Positions 36,362-46,307 are shown, numbered from the stretch's first letter. The stretch is 64,000 nucleotides of DNA from Xanthobacter autotrophicus (GCF_005871085.1 NZ_VAUP01000037.1:248001-312000), one strand, 5' to 3'. The notes: generated by a model from the letters alone, not told the origin. Made by a program: numbers and translations.

Positions 36362-39300
36362 CGGGCGGGGGCCACCTCCAGCGTGCCGGCGGCGGTGCGG
36401 GCGAAGCGGTCGGGGCGGTACATGTCCTCCACCATGGCGGGGGGATGGGCATAGCGCCCGGGCGAAACCGCCCGCACCGTGTAGGCGACGACGAAGGCGC
36501 CATCACCCTCCTGCCGGGTCACCGAGGCGACGAAGCGGTCGTCGCGGAACTCCACGTGGCCCGCCTCGCTGGTCTCATCCAGCCAGGTGAAGCCGCCGTC
36601 GCCGCCCTGGACGAGGCTCGGATTCTCGATCTCGAAGCCGGCGGGCAGATAGTCCACCAGCAGCACGTCGGCCAGCGCGCTCTGGGTCTCGCTGAACGAG
36701 AGCACCACCGCGAAGCGCTGGTTCTGCACCGCCTTGGAGGGGTCGGCGGCCTTGCCGTCGAGGGTGAAGTAGCGCCGCTCCAGGGTGAAGCCCTTCGCCA
36801 CCGGTGGCTCCGGCGCCACGGGGGCGCCATTGATGCCGATCACCACCTTCACCGCCTCGGCGCCGGCATTGCGCAGGGTCACCGGCCCGCGCTCCAGATC
36901 GGCGCGAGAAAGCTTGCGGCCGAACGGGCCGCGCACCAGACCTCCATCCACCTCAAGCCCCATGTTGGCGGCGCTGGCCGCGAGCGAGCGGGCGGCGAGC
37001 AGCAGCCAGGCGTTTTCCTGCGTGGAGGTGCGCTCGGTGCGTACCCGCGCCGCATCCACGCGGGCAAGCGCCACGTCGGCCAGCTTCTCCAGGCCCGCCT
37101 CGCGGGCGAGCACGGTGAGGGCCGCCGCATCGCGCAGCACCGAGCCGAAATCGGGCCGGCCCGCCACCGGCGCACCGGGATTGGCGGGCAGGCCCTCGAT
37201 GGCCACGTTGAAGGCCCGTTCCGCCCGGGTGCGATCCCCGAGCAGGGCGAGCGCCGCGCCCACCTGTCCCTTGGCGAGGGGGGTGCCGAGGTCCTTCAGC
37301 CTTGTATCGGCCAGATAGCGCAGATCGCCCAGGGGCGCGCGGCCGTTGCGGGCCAGTACATAGAGCGCATAGGCGAGGTTCTCGGTCTCCGCGCGCATGT
37401 CGGCGCCGGCGAGGTTGACCACGTTGCGCAGCCGGTCGAGGGCCAATGAGAAGGCCACCTCCGGCACGGCAAAGCCCTTCTCCTTGGCGCGGCTCAGGAA
37501 ATCCACCACATAGGCGTCGAGCCAGGTGTCGGTGCCACCCGCCGACCACAGGCCGAACGAGCCGTCCGAGCCCTGCCGGGCCATGATCCGCACGATGGCG
37601 TCGCGGATGCGCTGGTCCGCCTCCGGGTCGGTGGCGCGGCCCGCCAGCACGCTCAGCTCGTTGTAGGACAGGAGCGGCAGCGCCCGGCTGGTGATCTGCT
37701 CGGTGCAGCCATAGGGGTAGCGGTCGAGGGCGGCCAGCAGGGCCGGCACGTCGATGGTGCTGGAAGGCATGGCGCTCACCGCCACGCTGCCGGTCCCCGG
37801 CAACAGGTCGGCGAAGAGGTCGCGCGACAGCGTGATGCTCTCGCCCGGCGCGAGCGTGCGCACGGTACGCCGCTCGATGTCCGGATAGGCCGGGCGCACG
37901 TTCATCTCGAAGCTGCGGGTGATGTCGAGCCCCTGCCCCGTCAGCCGCGCGGTGACGGTGGCGGGTCCCACGCTCTTGCCTTCCAGCGCGAGCCGCAGGG
38001 ACTGGCGCTGCTTGGCCGCCAGCGTCACCGGGCCTGCCGGCTGGGTGACGGTGGCCGCACCGGTGGCGGAGACATCAAGGCGATACTCGCCGTCGGGCGC
38101 CTCCACATTGGTGAGGTCGAGGTTCAGGCTGGAGCGGTCGCCGGAGGCGAGGAAGCGCGGCAGGGTGGCGAGCATCACCACCTTGTCGCGCACCACCACG
38201 TCGGCGGAGGCATGTCCGAGCTTGCCGGCGCTCCAGGCGATGGCCATCACCCGCGCGGTGCCGTCAAAGGCGGGGATGGGGAAGGCGACCGAGGCGGTGC
38301 CGTCCGCCCCGACTTCCACGAGGCCGGAGAACAGCGCCAGCGGCGGCCCGTTCGGCGGGCTCGCGAGCATGGCGGTCTCGCCGCCGTCGCCGCCCGAGCG
38401 CAGCCGACCGGCGGCGCCCTGCATGCCGTCGATAAGCGCGCCGTAGAAATCGCGGATGTCGGAGGCCAGCCGGCGCTGGCCGAACACCACCGCATCGGGC
38501 GCCGGCGGCTTGTAGCCGGTGAGGTTGAGGATGCCCACATCCACCGCCGCCACCGTCACATAAGCCTTCTCGCCCGCGCTGAGGCCGCTGACGCGCACCG
38601 GCACGGTAAGGCTAGTGTTGGGGCGGATCTGGGCGGGCGGCGTCAGTTCCACCTTCAGGGTGCGCGCCTCCTTGTTCACGGAGAACCAGGAGAGGCCGAT
38701 GGCGCGGCCGGGCATGCGGCTCGCCCCCACGTCGAGCGGCCGGTGCATGAAGGCCACCACATAGGCCCCCGGCCCCCAACCTGCGCCCACCTTGAAGCTC
38801 ACCTTGTTAGCGCCGGGCGAAACAGTGAGGAACTTCTGCTCCAGAAGGCCCTCGTTGAGCACCAGCACGCTGGCGGTGCCGGCGGCGCGGGCGGTGAGGG
38901 TGGCATCCAGCGTGTCGCCGGAGGCATAGGCGGCGCGGTCCAGCGTCAGCTCCAGCCGGTCGGGCGTGTCGGCGCTGCCCTCGCCGGCAAATCCCGCCTC
39001 GAACGGCAGGCTGGTGAGCGGCAGGCCGTCGCCGATGATGTCGAGGCGGTAGCGGCCATACTCAGTGGGCACGGCGAGGCGCGCGGGACCGTCCGCCTTG
39101 GTGTCGAGCCGGCCTTCCGCCACGCGGGTCACGGTCTTCACCGGCTCATAGTCCCACGAGCCGCTGACGCGATACCACTGGTAGCGCGTCTCGATGCGCG
39201 AGAGCTTCCAGGAGAGGCCGGGGGCCGCGAGGAGCTTGTCGTCGGTGCCGGCGACCACCACGTCGAAATTGGCCACTTCCCCTTCCCGCACCCGATCGGC

Positions 39301-41706
39301 GAACAGCGGCTTCACGCCGATCTGGCTGCCTGCCGGCGCCACCGGCAGCACGATGGTGCGCTGGACCGCGCGCCCGCCCGCCTCCACAAGGCGCACGAAG
39401 GCTTCCATCTCCAGCGGCCGGGCCGTGCGCGGCAGTTCGGAGGCGATGAGCCGCAGGCTGGCGCGGCCGCGCGCGTCGGTGGTGGGCGTATCCGCCAGCG
39501 GCTGGCGCTCGGCCAGCACTTGGTCATCCCCATTGCCGAAGCGATAGCCGGCAAAGCCGGGGCGCTCGGCGGCGGCGCGCAGTTCACTCTCCGCCTCCAC
39601 GTCGAGGCCGGAAGCGGGGGCGCCGAACAGAAAGCGCCCGTCCACCAGCACCTCGGCCGGCCGGTTGCGCGGCAGGCGCGTCTCACGGGCGGAGAGGTCG
39701 AATTCCACCCGGTCGGGCACATAGTCTTCCACCAGGAAGGTCACCTCGCCCACGGCCGGCGCCTTGGGATCGGTGAGCGCCTTGGCCCGCCAGGTGCCGG
39801 TCATGGCGCCCGTGAGCAGGGTGAAGTCCGCCGTGCGCCCGCCCGCGCCCTGGTCCGCCACCACGAGGCGCCGGTCGGCGACCCCGTCGGGCCGGAAAAG
39901 CTGGAGGGTCAGGGGCACGCCGGGTGCGGCATTGCCCTGCGCGTCCCGCAGCAGCACGGTGAGATGCACGCTCTCGCCGGACCGGTAGACGCCGCGCTCG
40001 GTGGCGAGGAAGGCATCCAGCCCCCCCGGCGCATCGCGGCCGGACACGCCGCGGTCGGTGAGGTCGAAGGCGGTCTCCTTCAGCGACAGGAAGGCATAAT
40101 CGCCGCCCTCCGTGCGCGCCGTCACCACCTCCGGCCCGAGGCCGGCGGGGCCGCGGGAGAGGCCGGCATCGAAGCGCACATAGCCGTTGGCATCGCTCTT
40201 GGCCGTGCCCAGAACCTCGTTGGAGCGGGCGATGAGGCGCACCTCCGCCCCGGCCACCGGCTCGGCGCTGCCCAGAGAGCGCAGCAGCACATGGACGCCG
40301 TCCTGTCCCGACAGGGCGGTGAGGCCGAGATCGGAGACGATGAACCACTGGGTTGCCCTGGTGGAATAATCGTCGTCGCCGGCGGTCTTCTGCGGCTCGG
40401 CGGTCATCACATAGACGCCGGGCTCAAGCCGCCCCACGGCCTCGGCGACGGGCATGGCGGTGGTGACATCGGCGTTCAGCGGATTGTCCACCTCCAGCAC
40501 GCCGGAATAGACGGCGATGGCGCTACCGTCGGCCAGCCGCTCACGCGTATAGGCCTCGATGCCCTGCCGGAATTCGCCCTGGATGGCGGTTGGCACAAGG
40601 CCCCGGTCGCCGATGCGCAGGATGTCGACCTTCACCGCGCTGGTGTTCACCGAAACCAGCGGAATGCCCTTCTGCCCGGTGCGCGGCAGCACATAGTTGC
40701 GGCCGGTGAAGCGCACGGTGGGCGAACGGTCGCGCACATAGATGGTGAGTTCGGTGGACTTGCGCAGCCGCTCGCCGGTGACGGCGGGAATGCCGGGGCG
40801 CACCGCCAGCGTGTAGCGCTCGCCGTGCTTCAGGCCCTCGACGCAGATCTGTCGGGCCTCGCCGGTGATGGCCGGCTTGTCCAGTCCTCCCACCTGTACG
40901 AAGGCGGCGAAATCGGTGCCGGGCACCAGATCCTCGGAGAATTGCACGCAAGCGCGCGGGGCGGCGGCGTCCGATTCCACCGAATAGTCCACCAGCCGGA
41001 ACCCGTGCTCCTCCTTCAGCTTGTCGAGGAAAGTGCGGTCGGCGGCGTTGTCGCGCAGGTCGAGGGCCGTCTTCATGGTATCGATGGCGGCGTTCCACAG
41101 GCGCCGATCGGCATAGACGCGGCCGATGAAGGACAGGGCCTCGCCCTCCTCCGCCCGGGTCTGCGCCCGGCGATAGGCGATGAAGGCGGCGCCCATGGCA
41201 TTGTCGACGAAGGCGGACGCGTCCTCGGTGTCGGTCGCCTTGATGGCGGCCAGCGAGCGGGCAAGGCGCAGCCACACCCCCGCATCCTGCGCCTGGGCGA
41301 CGGCGAGGCTGGCATACAGCTCGGCGGCGGCGCGGGCATCGTTGCGCTGGAAAGCCTGGGCGGCGTCACGGCGCACCTTGTCGAGGGGCTGGCTGGGCGC
41401 GGTCACCTCCCGCCGCAGCACGCGCTCATAGCGGCGCGCGGCGCTCACCAGATCCGAGCGCTGGAAGGTCTTGAGGCTGGCGGGACGCGGCGGCACGGGC
41501 GGCTGGGGCTGGGCCGAAGGCGCGCCGCCCGGCACCGTCGCCGGCGGGCGCGGCACCTGCCCGAATGCCAGAGTTGCAGGGGCCGATACCGCGACGGCAA
41601 GGCAGGCGACGCGGCCGAGCGTCAGGAGGCGCCGGCGCAGGGATATTCCGCGAAGCGAATCGGAACGCGAAAACTCACGGCGCAGGAAAAAACGGCGAAG
41701 GTCCAT
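36358..41706 (-). CDS. Bacterial alpha-2-macroglobulin with intact thioester
   Basis: A 1782-residue periplasmic protease-trap protein of the YfhM type. An N-terminal basic stretch and a hydrophobic export segment (LGRVACLAVAVSAPATLAFG) precede tandem macroglobulin domains. The thioester motif is intact as YGCTEQ with Cys1334, and PEVAFSLALDRLRN and similar helices follow in the thioester domain. No good lipobox is seen at the N-terminus, so it may be soluble in the periplasm, unlike the lipoprotein in E. coli. It is transcribed first and overlaps pbpC by four bases; the pair is thought to guard and repair the envelope. Confidence 0.93.
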   Translation of the reverse strand: MDLRRFFLRREFSRSDSLRGISLRRRLLTLGRVACLAVAVSAPATLAFGQVPRPPATVPGGAPSAQPQPPVPPRPASLKTFQRSDLVSAARRYERVLRREVTAPSQPLDKVRRDAAQAFQRNDARAAAELYASLAVAQAQDAGVWLRLARSLAAIKATDTEDASAFVDNAMGAAFIAYRRAQTRAEEGEALSFIGRVYADRRLWNAAIDTMKTALDLRDNAADRTFLDKLKEEHGFRLVDYSVESDAAAPRACVQFSEDLVPGTDFAAFVQVGGLDKPAITGEARQICVEGLKHGERYTLAVRPGIPAVTGERLRKSTELTIYVRDRSPTVRFTGRNYVLPRTGQKGIPLVSVNTSAVKVDILRIGDRGLVPTAIQGEFRQGIEAYTRERLADGSAIAVYSGVLEVDNPLNADVTTAMPVAEAVGRLEPGVYVMTAEPQKTAGDDDYSTRATQWFIVSDLGLTALSGQDGVHVLLRSLGSAEPVAGAEVRLIARSNEVLGTAKSDANGYVRFDAGLSRGPAGLGPEVVTARTEGGDYAFLSLKETAFDLTDRGVSGRDAPGGLDAFLATERGVYRSGESVHLTVLLRDAQGNAAPGVPLTLQLFRPDGVADRRLVVADQGAGGRTADFTLLTGAMTGTWRAKALTDPKAPAVGEVTFLVEDYVPDRVEFDLSARETRLPRNRPAEVLVDGRFLFGAPASGLDVEAESELRAAAERPGFAGYRFGNGDDQVLAERQPLADTPTTDARGRASLRLIASELPRTARPLEMEAFVRLVEAGGRAVQRTIVLPVAPAGSQIGVKPLFADRVREGEVANFDVVVAGTDDKLLAAPGLSWKLSRIETRYQWYRVSGSWDYEPVKTVTRVAEGRLDTKADGPARLAVPTEYGRYRLDIIGDGLPLTSLPFEAGFAGEGSADTPDRLELTLDRAAYASGDTLDATLTARAAGTASVLVLNEGLLEQKFLTVSPGANKVSFKVGAGWGPGAYVVAFMHRPLDVGASRMPGRAIGLSWFSVNKEARTLKVELTPPAQIRPNTSLTVPVRVSGLSAGEKAYVTVAAVDVGILNLTGYKPPAPDAVVFGQRRLASDIRDFYGALIDGMQGAAGRLRSGGDGGETAMLASPPNGPPLALFSGLVEVGADGTASVAFPIPAFDGTARVMAIAWSAGKLGHASADVVVRDKVVMLATLPRFLASGDRSSLNLDLTNVEAPDGEYRLDVSATGAATVTQPAGPVTLAAKQRQSLRLALEGKSVGPATVTARLTGQGLDITRSFEMNVRPAYPDIERRTVRTLAPGESITLSRDLFADLLPGTGSVAVSAMPSSTIDVPALLAALDRYPYGCTEQITSRALPLLSYNELSVLAGRATDPEADQRIRDAIVRIMARQGSDGSFGLWSAGGTDTWLDAYVVDFLSRAKEKGFAVPEVAFSLALDRLRNVVNLAGADMRAETENLAYALYVLARNGRAPLGDLRYLADTRLKDLGTPLAKGQVGAALALLGDRTRAERAFNVAIEGLPANPGAPVAGRPDFGSVLRDAAALTVLAREAGLEKLADVALARVDAARVRTERTSTQENAWLLLAARSLAASAANMGLEVDGGLVRGPFGRKLSRADLERGPVTLRNAGAEAVKVVIGINGAPVAPEPPVAKGFTLERRYFTLDGKAADPSKAVQNQRFAVVLSFSETQSALADVLLVDYLPAGFEIENPSLVQGGDGGFTWLDETSEAGHVEFRDDRFVASVTRQEGDGAFVVAYTVRAVSPGRYAHPPAMVEDMYRPDRFARTAAGTLEVAPAR

Positions 41707-42092
41707 GGACCGCTCCCTCGGTGCGCAGCACCGTTATGGGAGGCGAGGCGTGCGCCGCGGCCTTCAAGTAGGGCGGCGATCAGGCGTTGTGCCCGGTCGG
41801 TCACCCGGATCACGGTCCCCTCGGATTGCAGCGCAACCCGATTCGAAAACCGCACCCTGTCCTGAAGTCGGAGTCGGACCCACCGTGCAGGCCAATTCAA
41901 CCTGAACGGATCCGGCTCCAAAGCCCGCTGATCGTTCGACCGGCCCCCTTACGAGATATGACCGACCGGTGCCCGCCTCCCCAAGAGAAGCTGGCCCGAC
42001 CCCGCGCCGCCATCTATGCGCAACCGGGGCGGCTCGCCAAGGGGGATGTTCGGAACCGCCCGGAAATTTCAGGGGCGGAAGCGCTTCGGCCT
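41707..42092. other. 386-bp gene-free region upstream of the alpha-2-macroglobulin gene
   Basis: This spacer should hold the promoter of the macroglobulin-pbpC operon on the minus strand and lies past the 3' end of the glycosyltransferase gene, also on the minus strand. Short open frames cross it on both strands, but none has a convincing ribosome site or recognisable protein. I see no tRNA, terminator or repeat. Confidence 0.5.
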
Positions 42093-42698
42093 TCAGACGT
42101 CCTTCGCCGGCATCAGCACATGTGGGCGCAGCAGGTGGATGCGGCGCCGGCCGATCCGCGCGATCAGGCGCCGTTCCGCCCGGGCGCCGGAAGGGTGGCC
42201 GCCGAGCCGCTCGTAATAGCTACGGGAGATGAGAAGCCCTTGCCCGGGCGCCGGCAGGCCGAACAATGCCAGCCGCGCCACGGCCAGCGCTTCACCGATG
42301 CGCGGGCCGATGCCGTAGCCATCCACGGCGAGGCGGAAGGTGGCGGCGATGCGCTCGGCCTGTCCGCGCCGCTCGCAGGTCTCGATGAAGGTCATCACCT
42401 CCCGCGCCCAGCCTTCCTCCAGGATGGAGCAATCGGACAGGAACAACACCCAGCGGCCGCGCGAATGGGCGGCGCCCTGGCGCAGGCGAACACCCACGTC
42501 GGCCACGGAGGAAAGGAAGGCACAGCCGGCGGCATCGGCAATGGTGGCGGTGCCATCGGTGGAACCTGAATCCACCAGGGTCACGTCACGCAGCACGCCC
42601 GCCGTCACGCCCTGAACGAGGGCCGACAGGACCGGCACGAGCTGGCGCTCGGAATTGTGCGTTGCAATGACGACGGACAGCACGGGAAACGTTCTCAT
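42093..42698 (-). CDS. Small family-2 glycosyltransferase
   Basis: A 201-residue GT-A-fold protein starting MRTFPVLSVVIATHNSERQL, with TLVDSGSTDGTATIAD and GRWVLFLSDCSILEEGW in the nucleotide-sugar domain. It is short for GT2 (usually 250-350) and lacks a clear DxD metal motif, with LSDCS in that position, so activity is uncertain. A GGGAAC ribosome site precedes the ATG at 42698; an upstream in-frame ATG at 42860 would add a basic, unrelated tail. The acceptor and pathway are unknown, and no polysaccharide genes are adjacent. Confidence 0.75.
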   Translation of the reverse strand: MRTFPVLSVVIATHNSERQLVPVLSALVQGVTAGVLRDVTLVDSGSTDGTATIADAAGCAFLSSVADVGVRLRQGAAHSRGRWVLFLSDCSILEEGWAREVMTFIETCERRGQAERIAATFRLAVDGYGIGPRIGEALAVARLALFGLPAPGQGLLISRSYYERLGGHPSGARAERRLIARIGRRRIHLLRPHVLMPAKDV

Positions 42699-42882
42699 TG
42701 AGCGTTCCCGCCAGCTATACCGCCGCATCCGCGCGCCGTCGATGCCGCATTGCACCAAAGCGGATGCTTGTGGCGACCTCAAGCGATGCGGATTGACGCG
42801 GGCTAGCCTGGAGCCGTGCGCAAATACCTTGAGTCCGCGCGCAACGGCTCGGAGCGGCACCCGCAGGACGGCTAGGGCTTAG

Positions 42883-43071
42883 CTATTTGGGGCAGGGCAC
42901 CACCTTGTAGACCGCGTCGGCGAACTGCTTGACGCCCACGTTGATACGCAGGGGCGAAGTCCAAGTCTGGTAGGTGACGATGCCACGGGTCATGGCAATC
43001 ACTTTATAATTCTCGATGCCCTTGGTCTTGTAGCACTTGCCGGGCTGAATATCCTCTTCCTTCAAAGGCAT
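42883..43071 (-). CDS. Hypothetical 62-residue protein
   Basis: Small protein starting MPLKEEDIQPGKCYKTKG, with GIVTYQTWTSP and ending YKVVPCPK; two cysteines and a probable all-beta character. GAGGTTT precedes the ATG at 43071. Base use is less GC-rich than its neighbours (KTKGIENYKVIAM), which may reflect either a short AT-rich gene or later acquisition. I do not recognise a family. Confidence 0.55.
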   Translation of the reverse strand: MPLKEEDIQPGKCYKTKGIENYKVIAMTRGIVTYQTWTSPLRINVGVKQFADAVYKVVPCPK

Positions 43072-43178
43072 GGCAAAAACCTCAACGCAAATGGCCGAAA
43101 CAATAAGGCCAGTATGATCGCCTTGAGGATCACGATCAAGACGGCCCGCCGCAGTGCAGCAGGCCCGCCGAAAGGGGG

Positions 43179-44000
43179 TCAGGCCATGATGGAGAGGCCG
43201 CCGTCCACATAGACGGTCATGCCGGTCAGCCGCCGCGCGAAGGGGGTGGCGAGGAAGGCCGTGGTGAGGCCCACGTCGTCGATGTCCACCAGTTCCCCGA
43301 TGGGCGCGCGCTGGGTCGCCTCGGACAGGAGCACGTCGAAATCCTTCAGGCCCGAGGCGGCGCGGGTCTTCAGCGGGCCGGGCGAGACGGCATGGACACG
43401 GATGTCCTTTTGGCCGAGTTCGTAGGCAAGATAGCGCACCGTGCTTTCCAGCGCCGCCTTCACCGGTCCCATGAGATTGTAGTTGGGCACCACCTTTTCG
43501 GCGCCGTGATAGCTCATGGCCATGAGCGTGCCGCCACCCGTCATCAGCGGTTCGGCGAGCTTCGCCATGCGGATGAAGGAGTGGCAGGAAATGTCCATGG
43601 CCACCTTGAACCCCTCCGCCGAGGAATCCACCAGCCGGCCCTGAAGGTCATCCTTGGGCGCGAAGGCAATGGAATGCAGCGCGATGTCGAGGCCGCCCCA
43701 CTCCTTCCCGATGCGGGCGAAGACGGCTTCCAGCTCCCCCTCCCGGCTCACGTCGCAGGGGGCGAAGATGCTGGCGCCCAACTCCTGCGCCAGCGGCTCC
43801 ACATGGGGCCGCGCCTTCTCGTTGAGGTATGTGATCGCCAGCTCCGCGCCGAGCCGGCGGAACACCCGGGCGCAGCCATAGGCGATGGAATGCTCGTTGG
43901 CGATGCCCAGCACCAGGGCCTTGCGGCCCTTCAGCGCCGCTCCCAGCAGGTCCCAGTCCGGCTGCGACATGGAACCCGTCGTCGTCTCCTGCGCGCTCAT
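43179..44000 (-). CDS. fabI: Enoyl-[acyl-carrier-protein] reductase (FabI family)
   Basis: SDR-fold reductase of 273 residues. GIANEHSIAYGCARVF is the FabI cofactor motif, and the catalytic Tyr-x6-Lys is YNLMGPVK (Tyr174, Lys181); the end ARRLTGMTVYVDGGLSIMA fits the family. It may reduce enoyl-ACP, but its place in the phosphotransacetylase/acetate kinase/DUF3141 operon suggests a special rather than the main fatty-acid-synthesis copy; that is inference. The ATG at 44000 overlaps the DUF3141 stop by four bases; an internal Met at residue 11 is an alternative start. Confidence 0.88.
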   Translation of the reverse strand: MSAQETTTGSMSQPDWDLLGAALKGRKALVLGIANEHSIAYGCARVFRRLGAELAITYLNEKARPHVEPLAQELGASIFAPCDVSREGELEAVFARIGKEWGGLDIALHSIAFAPKDDLQGRLVDSSAEGFKVAMDISCHSFIRMAKLAEPLMTGGGTLMAMSYHGAEKVVPNYNLMGPVKAALESTVRYLAYELGQKDIRVHAVSPGPLKTRAASGLKDFDVLLSEATQRAPIGELVDIDDVGLTTAFLATPFARRLTGMTVYVDGGLSIMA

Positions 44001-46282
44001 ACGGCCTGCCCTGCGTAGGAAGGAAAAGGAATGACCTGACCCTCGGCGCCCTGCCGCGCCGGGCCCTCGGCCAGCACGCGCTTCACATCGGCGACCACGT
44101 CGTTCACATCCGGCCCGAAGGCGATGTTCGCAAGCAGCCGGTCGAGCAACGTCAGCAGGTGGGCACGCGCCTCGGGCGTGGGAAGCAGCGCCGGAAGCGT
44201 GGCGAGGGCCTCGTCGGGCGCATGCTCGACGATGATGGACTGCCGCCGGATGATCGCCTGCCCGTCGTCGGCCGGCAGCGCGAGGAGGCCCACCTCCTGC
44301 CCCACCAGCTCGCGGATCTGCTTCAGGATGGAGAGCCTCTGCTGGCCGCCGCCGCGCTTCTGGGCCAGCAGCGCCACGCGCACCGCCGCATCGGTGAAGC
44401 CGCCCTCGCGCAGGTTGGCAAGGGCGGACGCCACCTCAACCGGCGGCTGCTCCACGATGGCGGGCGTCGTCGGCGCCGTGAGGTCGGGGTCCAGCATGGC
44501 GAGGGTGCCGTAGAGGCGGAAGAATTCCGTCTCCACGGTGGCGTCGCGCAGTTGCCGGTAGAGGTCGAAGCCGGCGGTGATGGCGGTGGCCAGGAAATGC
44601 TCGGCGGCCACGTGCGGGCCGTCCTCGTTGCGCGGGGTGCGCTGGCCACGGGCAAATTCGGCGAAGGGCGCCAGGGCCGCGAGCAACGGATTGAGGTCGG
44701 AGAGGCCCCAGCGTGCCGCCCGCAGTGGATGCACCGCCCGCAGCACCCGCCCCATCTCCGGCGTCACCACCGCCGAGAGAACGGGATGCACGAAAGTCTC
44801 ATAGGCCCGCGCGTTGACCTGCGAGACATTCGCCACCACCTCGAACGGGATCTCGTCGTTCCGGCTGTATTTCTGCAGCAGGTCGAGGTCTTCCACCCGG
44901 CGCTCGGTGAGCGTCACGTCGTATTTCACCTCGCCGCCGGAATGATCCTCCTCGATGGTCATGCCATAGAGGCCCGGCGCCAGCGCCTCCACATAGTCGA
45001 TGAGGTCGACGATCTGCGCATGCTCGCGCTTGGCCACCGCACCCGAGACGAAGATGCCCAGATGGCCGACGCTTTCGTGCATCAGGCCTACCACCACCTG
45101 CCCGGCACTCTTGAGGGCCTGCGTGGTGGGATAGAGGTCGGCGACCCAGTTGATGGCCTGCTGCGGCGGGGTGATGTTGTCGCCCAGCGAGGCGAAGATG
45201 ATGATGGGCGAGCGCACCGCCTTCAGGTCGAAGGACTTGCCCGGCGCCCATTCCGCCTTGCCGGCGGCAAGCTTGTTGCCGACGAACAGATTCTCGACGA
45301 TCCACTTGATCTCTTCCCGGTTCATCAGGAAGTAGCCGCCCCACCAGCGCTCGAATTCCAGGAAGCGCGCCGGCTCGGTGTCGATGCGGGAATAGAGGGT
45401 GTAATACTTGCCGAAATAGGTGTTGGCCGGGTTCAGATACTCGAAATTGTCCACCAGATAGGCGCCGTCGAAGACCCCGCCACCGAGGTCCGCGGCCAGC
45501 GAGGCCGTCCACGCGCCGCCGAGCACGCCGCCGGCGTAGCGCATGGGGTTCTCGGCGTCGTTGCCGGCCCAGTAGGACATGGGCGCGCCGTTCACCACGA
45601 TGGGACCCACATTGTCGGGATCCAGCGCCGCCACCAGCATGGCGGCCCAGCCACCCTGGCAATTGCCCATCACCACCGGCTTGTCGCAGGTGGGATGGCG
45701 CTCGCGCACGATGCGCACGAACTCGGCCTCCGCCAGCGAAACGTCCGCCAGCGTCTGCCCCGGCACCGGCTCAGGGAAGAAGATGACCATGTAGACCGCG
45801 TGCCCGGCCTTCAGCGCGAAGCCGACTTCCGAATCCGCCTTGAAGCCGCCGATGCCAGGCCCATGGCCGGCGCGCGGATCGATGATCAGGAACGGCCGCT
45901 TGTCGGGATCGAGCGTCACCCCCTCGGGGGGCAGAATGCGCACCAGGGCGTAGTTGGCGGGGCGCGCGAAGCTGCGCGCATCGGCGATCGTCTCATAGTC
46001 GAAGGCGAGCAGCGGTGGCTTGCCGGCCTTCTCGTGGGCGATCCAGTTGTTGCCGCGCTGGCGCATGGTGTCCCAGAAGATGAGGGAGCGCTGGGCCGCA
46101 TCGAACGTGTAGGAGACCGTGTCGCGCCAAGCGGAAACGGGATCCTGGGGCCGGCCGGCGGCCGCAAACGCGCTTGCCGCGCCCCGCATGGCGGCGCCAT
46201 AGGCCGAGACCGCCTCGCCGAGGCGCAGGCGGTAGATCTCCGCCACCCGGCCGTACACTTTCATCATGTCCAACGGGTCCAT
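43997..46282 (-). CDS. DUF3141 protein with PHA-synthase-like Cys lipase box
   Basis: A 761-residue protein of the DUF3141 family, of unsettled function. Residues about 90-420 look like an alpha/beta-hydrolase: PFLIIDPRAGHGPGIGGFK, then VVMGNCQGGWAAM, where Cys208 stands in a G-x-C-x-G box as in PHA synthase. Asp368 in SLGDNITPP and His407 in SVGHLGIF would complete a Cys-Asp-His triad. The C-D distance (160) is close to that of C. necator PhaC (319 to 480). The C-terminal part is helical and unassigned. AAGGAG precedes the ATG at 46282. It is the third gene of pta-ackA-DUF3141-fabI. Confidence 0.78.
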   Translation of the reverse strand: MDPLDMMKVYGRVAEIYRLRLGEAVSAYGAAMRGAASAFAAAGRPQDPVSAWRDTVSYTFDAAQRSLIFWDTMRQRGNNWIAHEKAGKPPLLAFDYETIADARSFARPANYALVRILPPEGVTLDPDKRPFLIIDPRAGHGPGIGGFKADSEVGFALKAGHAVYMVIFFPEPVPGQTLADVSLAEAEFVRIVRERHPTCDKPVVMGNCQGGWAAMLVAALDPDNVGPIVVNGAPMSYWAGNDAENPMRYAGGVLGGAWTASLAADLGGGVFDGAYLVDNFEYLNPANTYFGKYYTLYSRIDTEPARFLEFERWWGGYFLMNREEIKWIVENLFVGNKLAAGKAEWAPGKSFDLKAVRSPIIIFASLGDNITPPQQAINWVADLYPTTQALKSAGQVVVGLMHESVGHLGIFVSGAVAKREHAQIVDLIDYVEALAPGLYGMTIEEDHSGGEVKYDVTLTERRVEDLDLLQKYSRNDEIPFEVVANVSQVNARAYETFVHPVLSAVVTPEMGRVLRAVHPLRAARWGLSDLNPLLAALAPFAEFARGQRTPRNEDGPHVAAEHFLATAITAGFDLYRQLRDATVETEFFRLYGTLAMLDPDLTAPTTPAIVEQPPVEVASALANLREGGFTDAAVRVALLAQKRGGGQQRLSILKQIRELVGQEVGLLALPADDGQAIIRRQSIIVEHAPDEALATLPALLPTPEARAHLLTLLDRLLANIAFGPDVNDVVADVKRVLAEGPARQGAEGQVIPFPSYAGQAV

Positions 46283-46307
46283 GTGCGTCTCCTTCGAGAG
46301 CCGCCGC

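Noticed and set aside
38212-41865. A plus-strand open frame of about 1217 codons opposite the alpha-2-macroglobulin gene
   Set aside because: The minus strand encodes a well-conserved protein with a thioester motif. The plus frame is an antisense shadow with no domain or ribosome site.
41622-41921. A 99-codon minus-strand frame across the macroglobulin start
   Set aside because: It overlaps the real gene out of frame, lacks a ribosome site and has no recognisable sequence.
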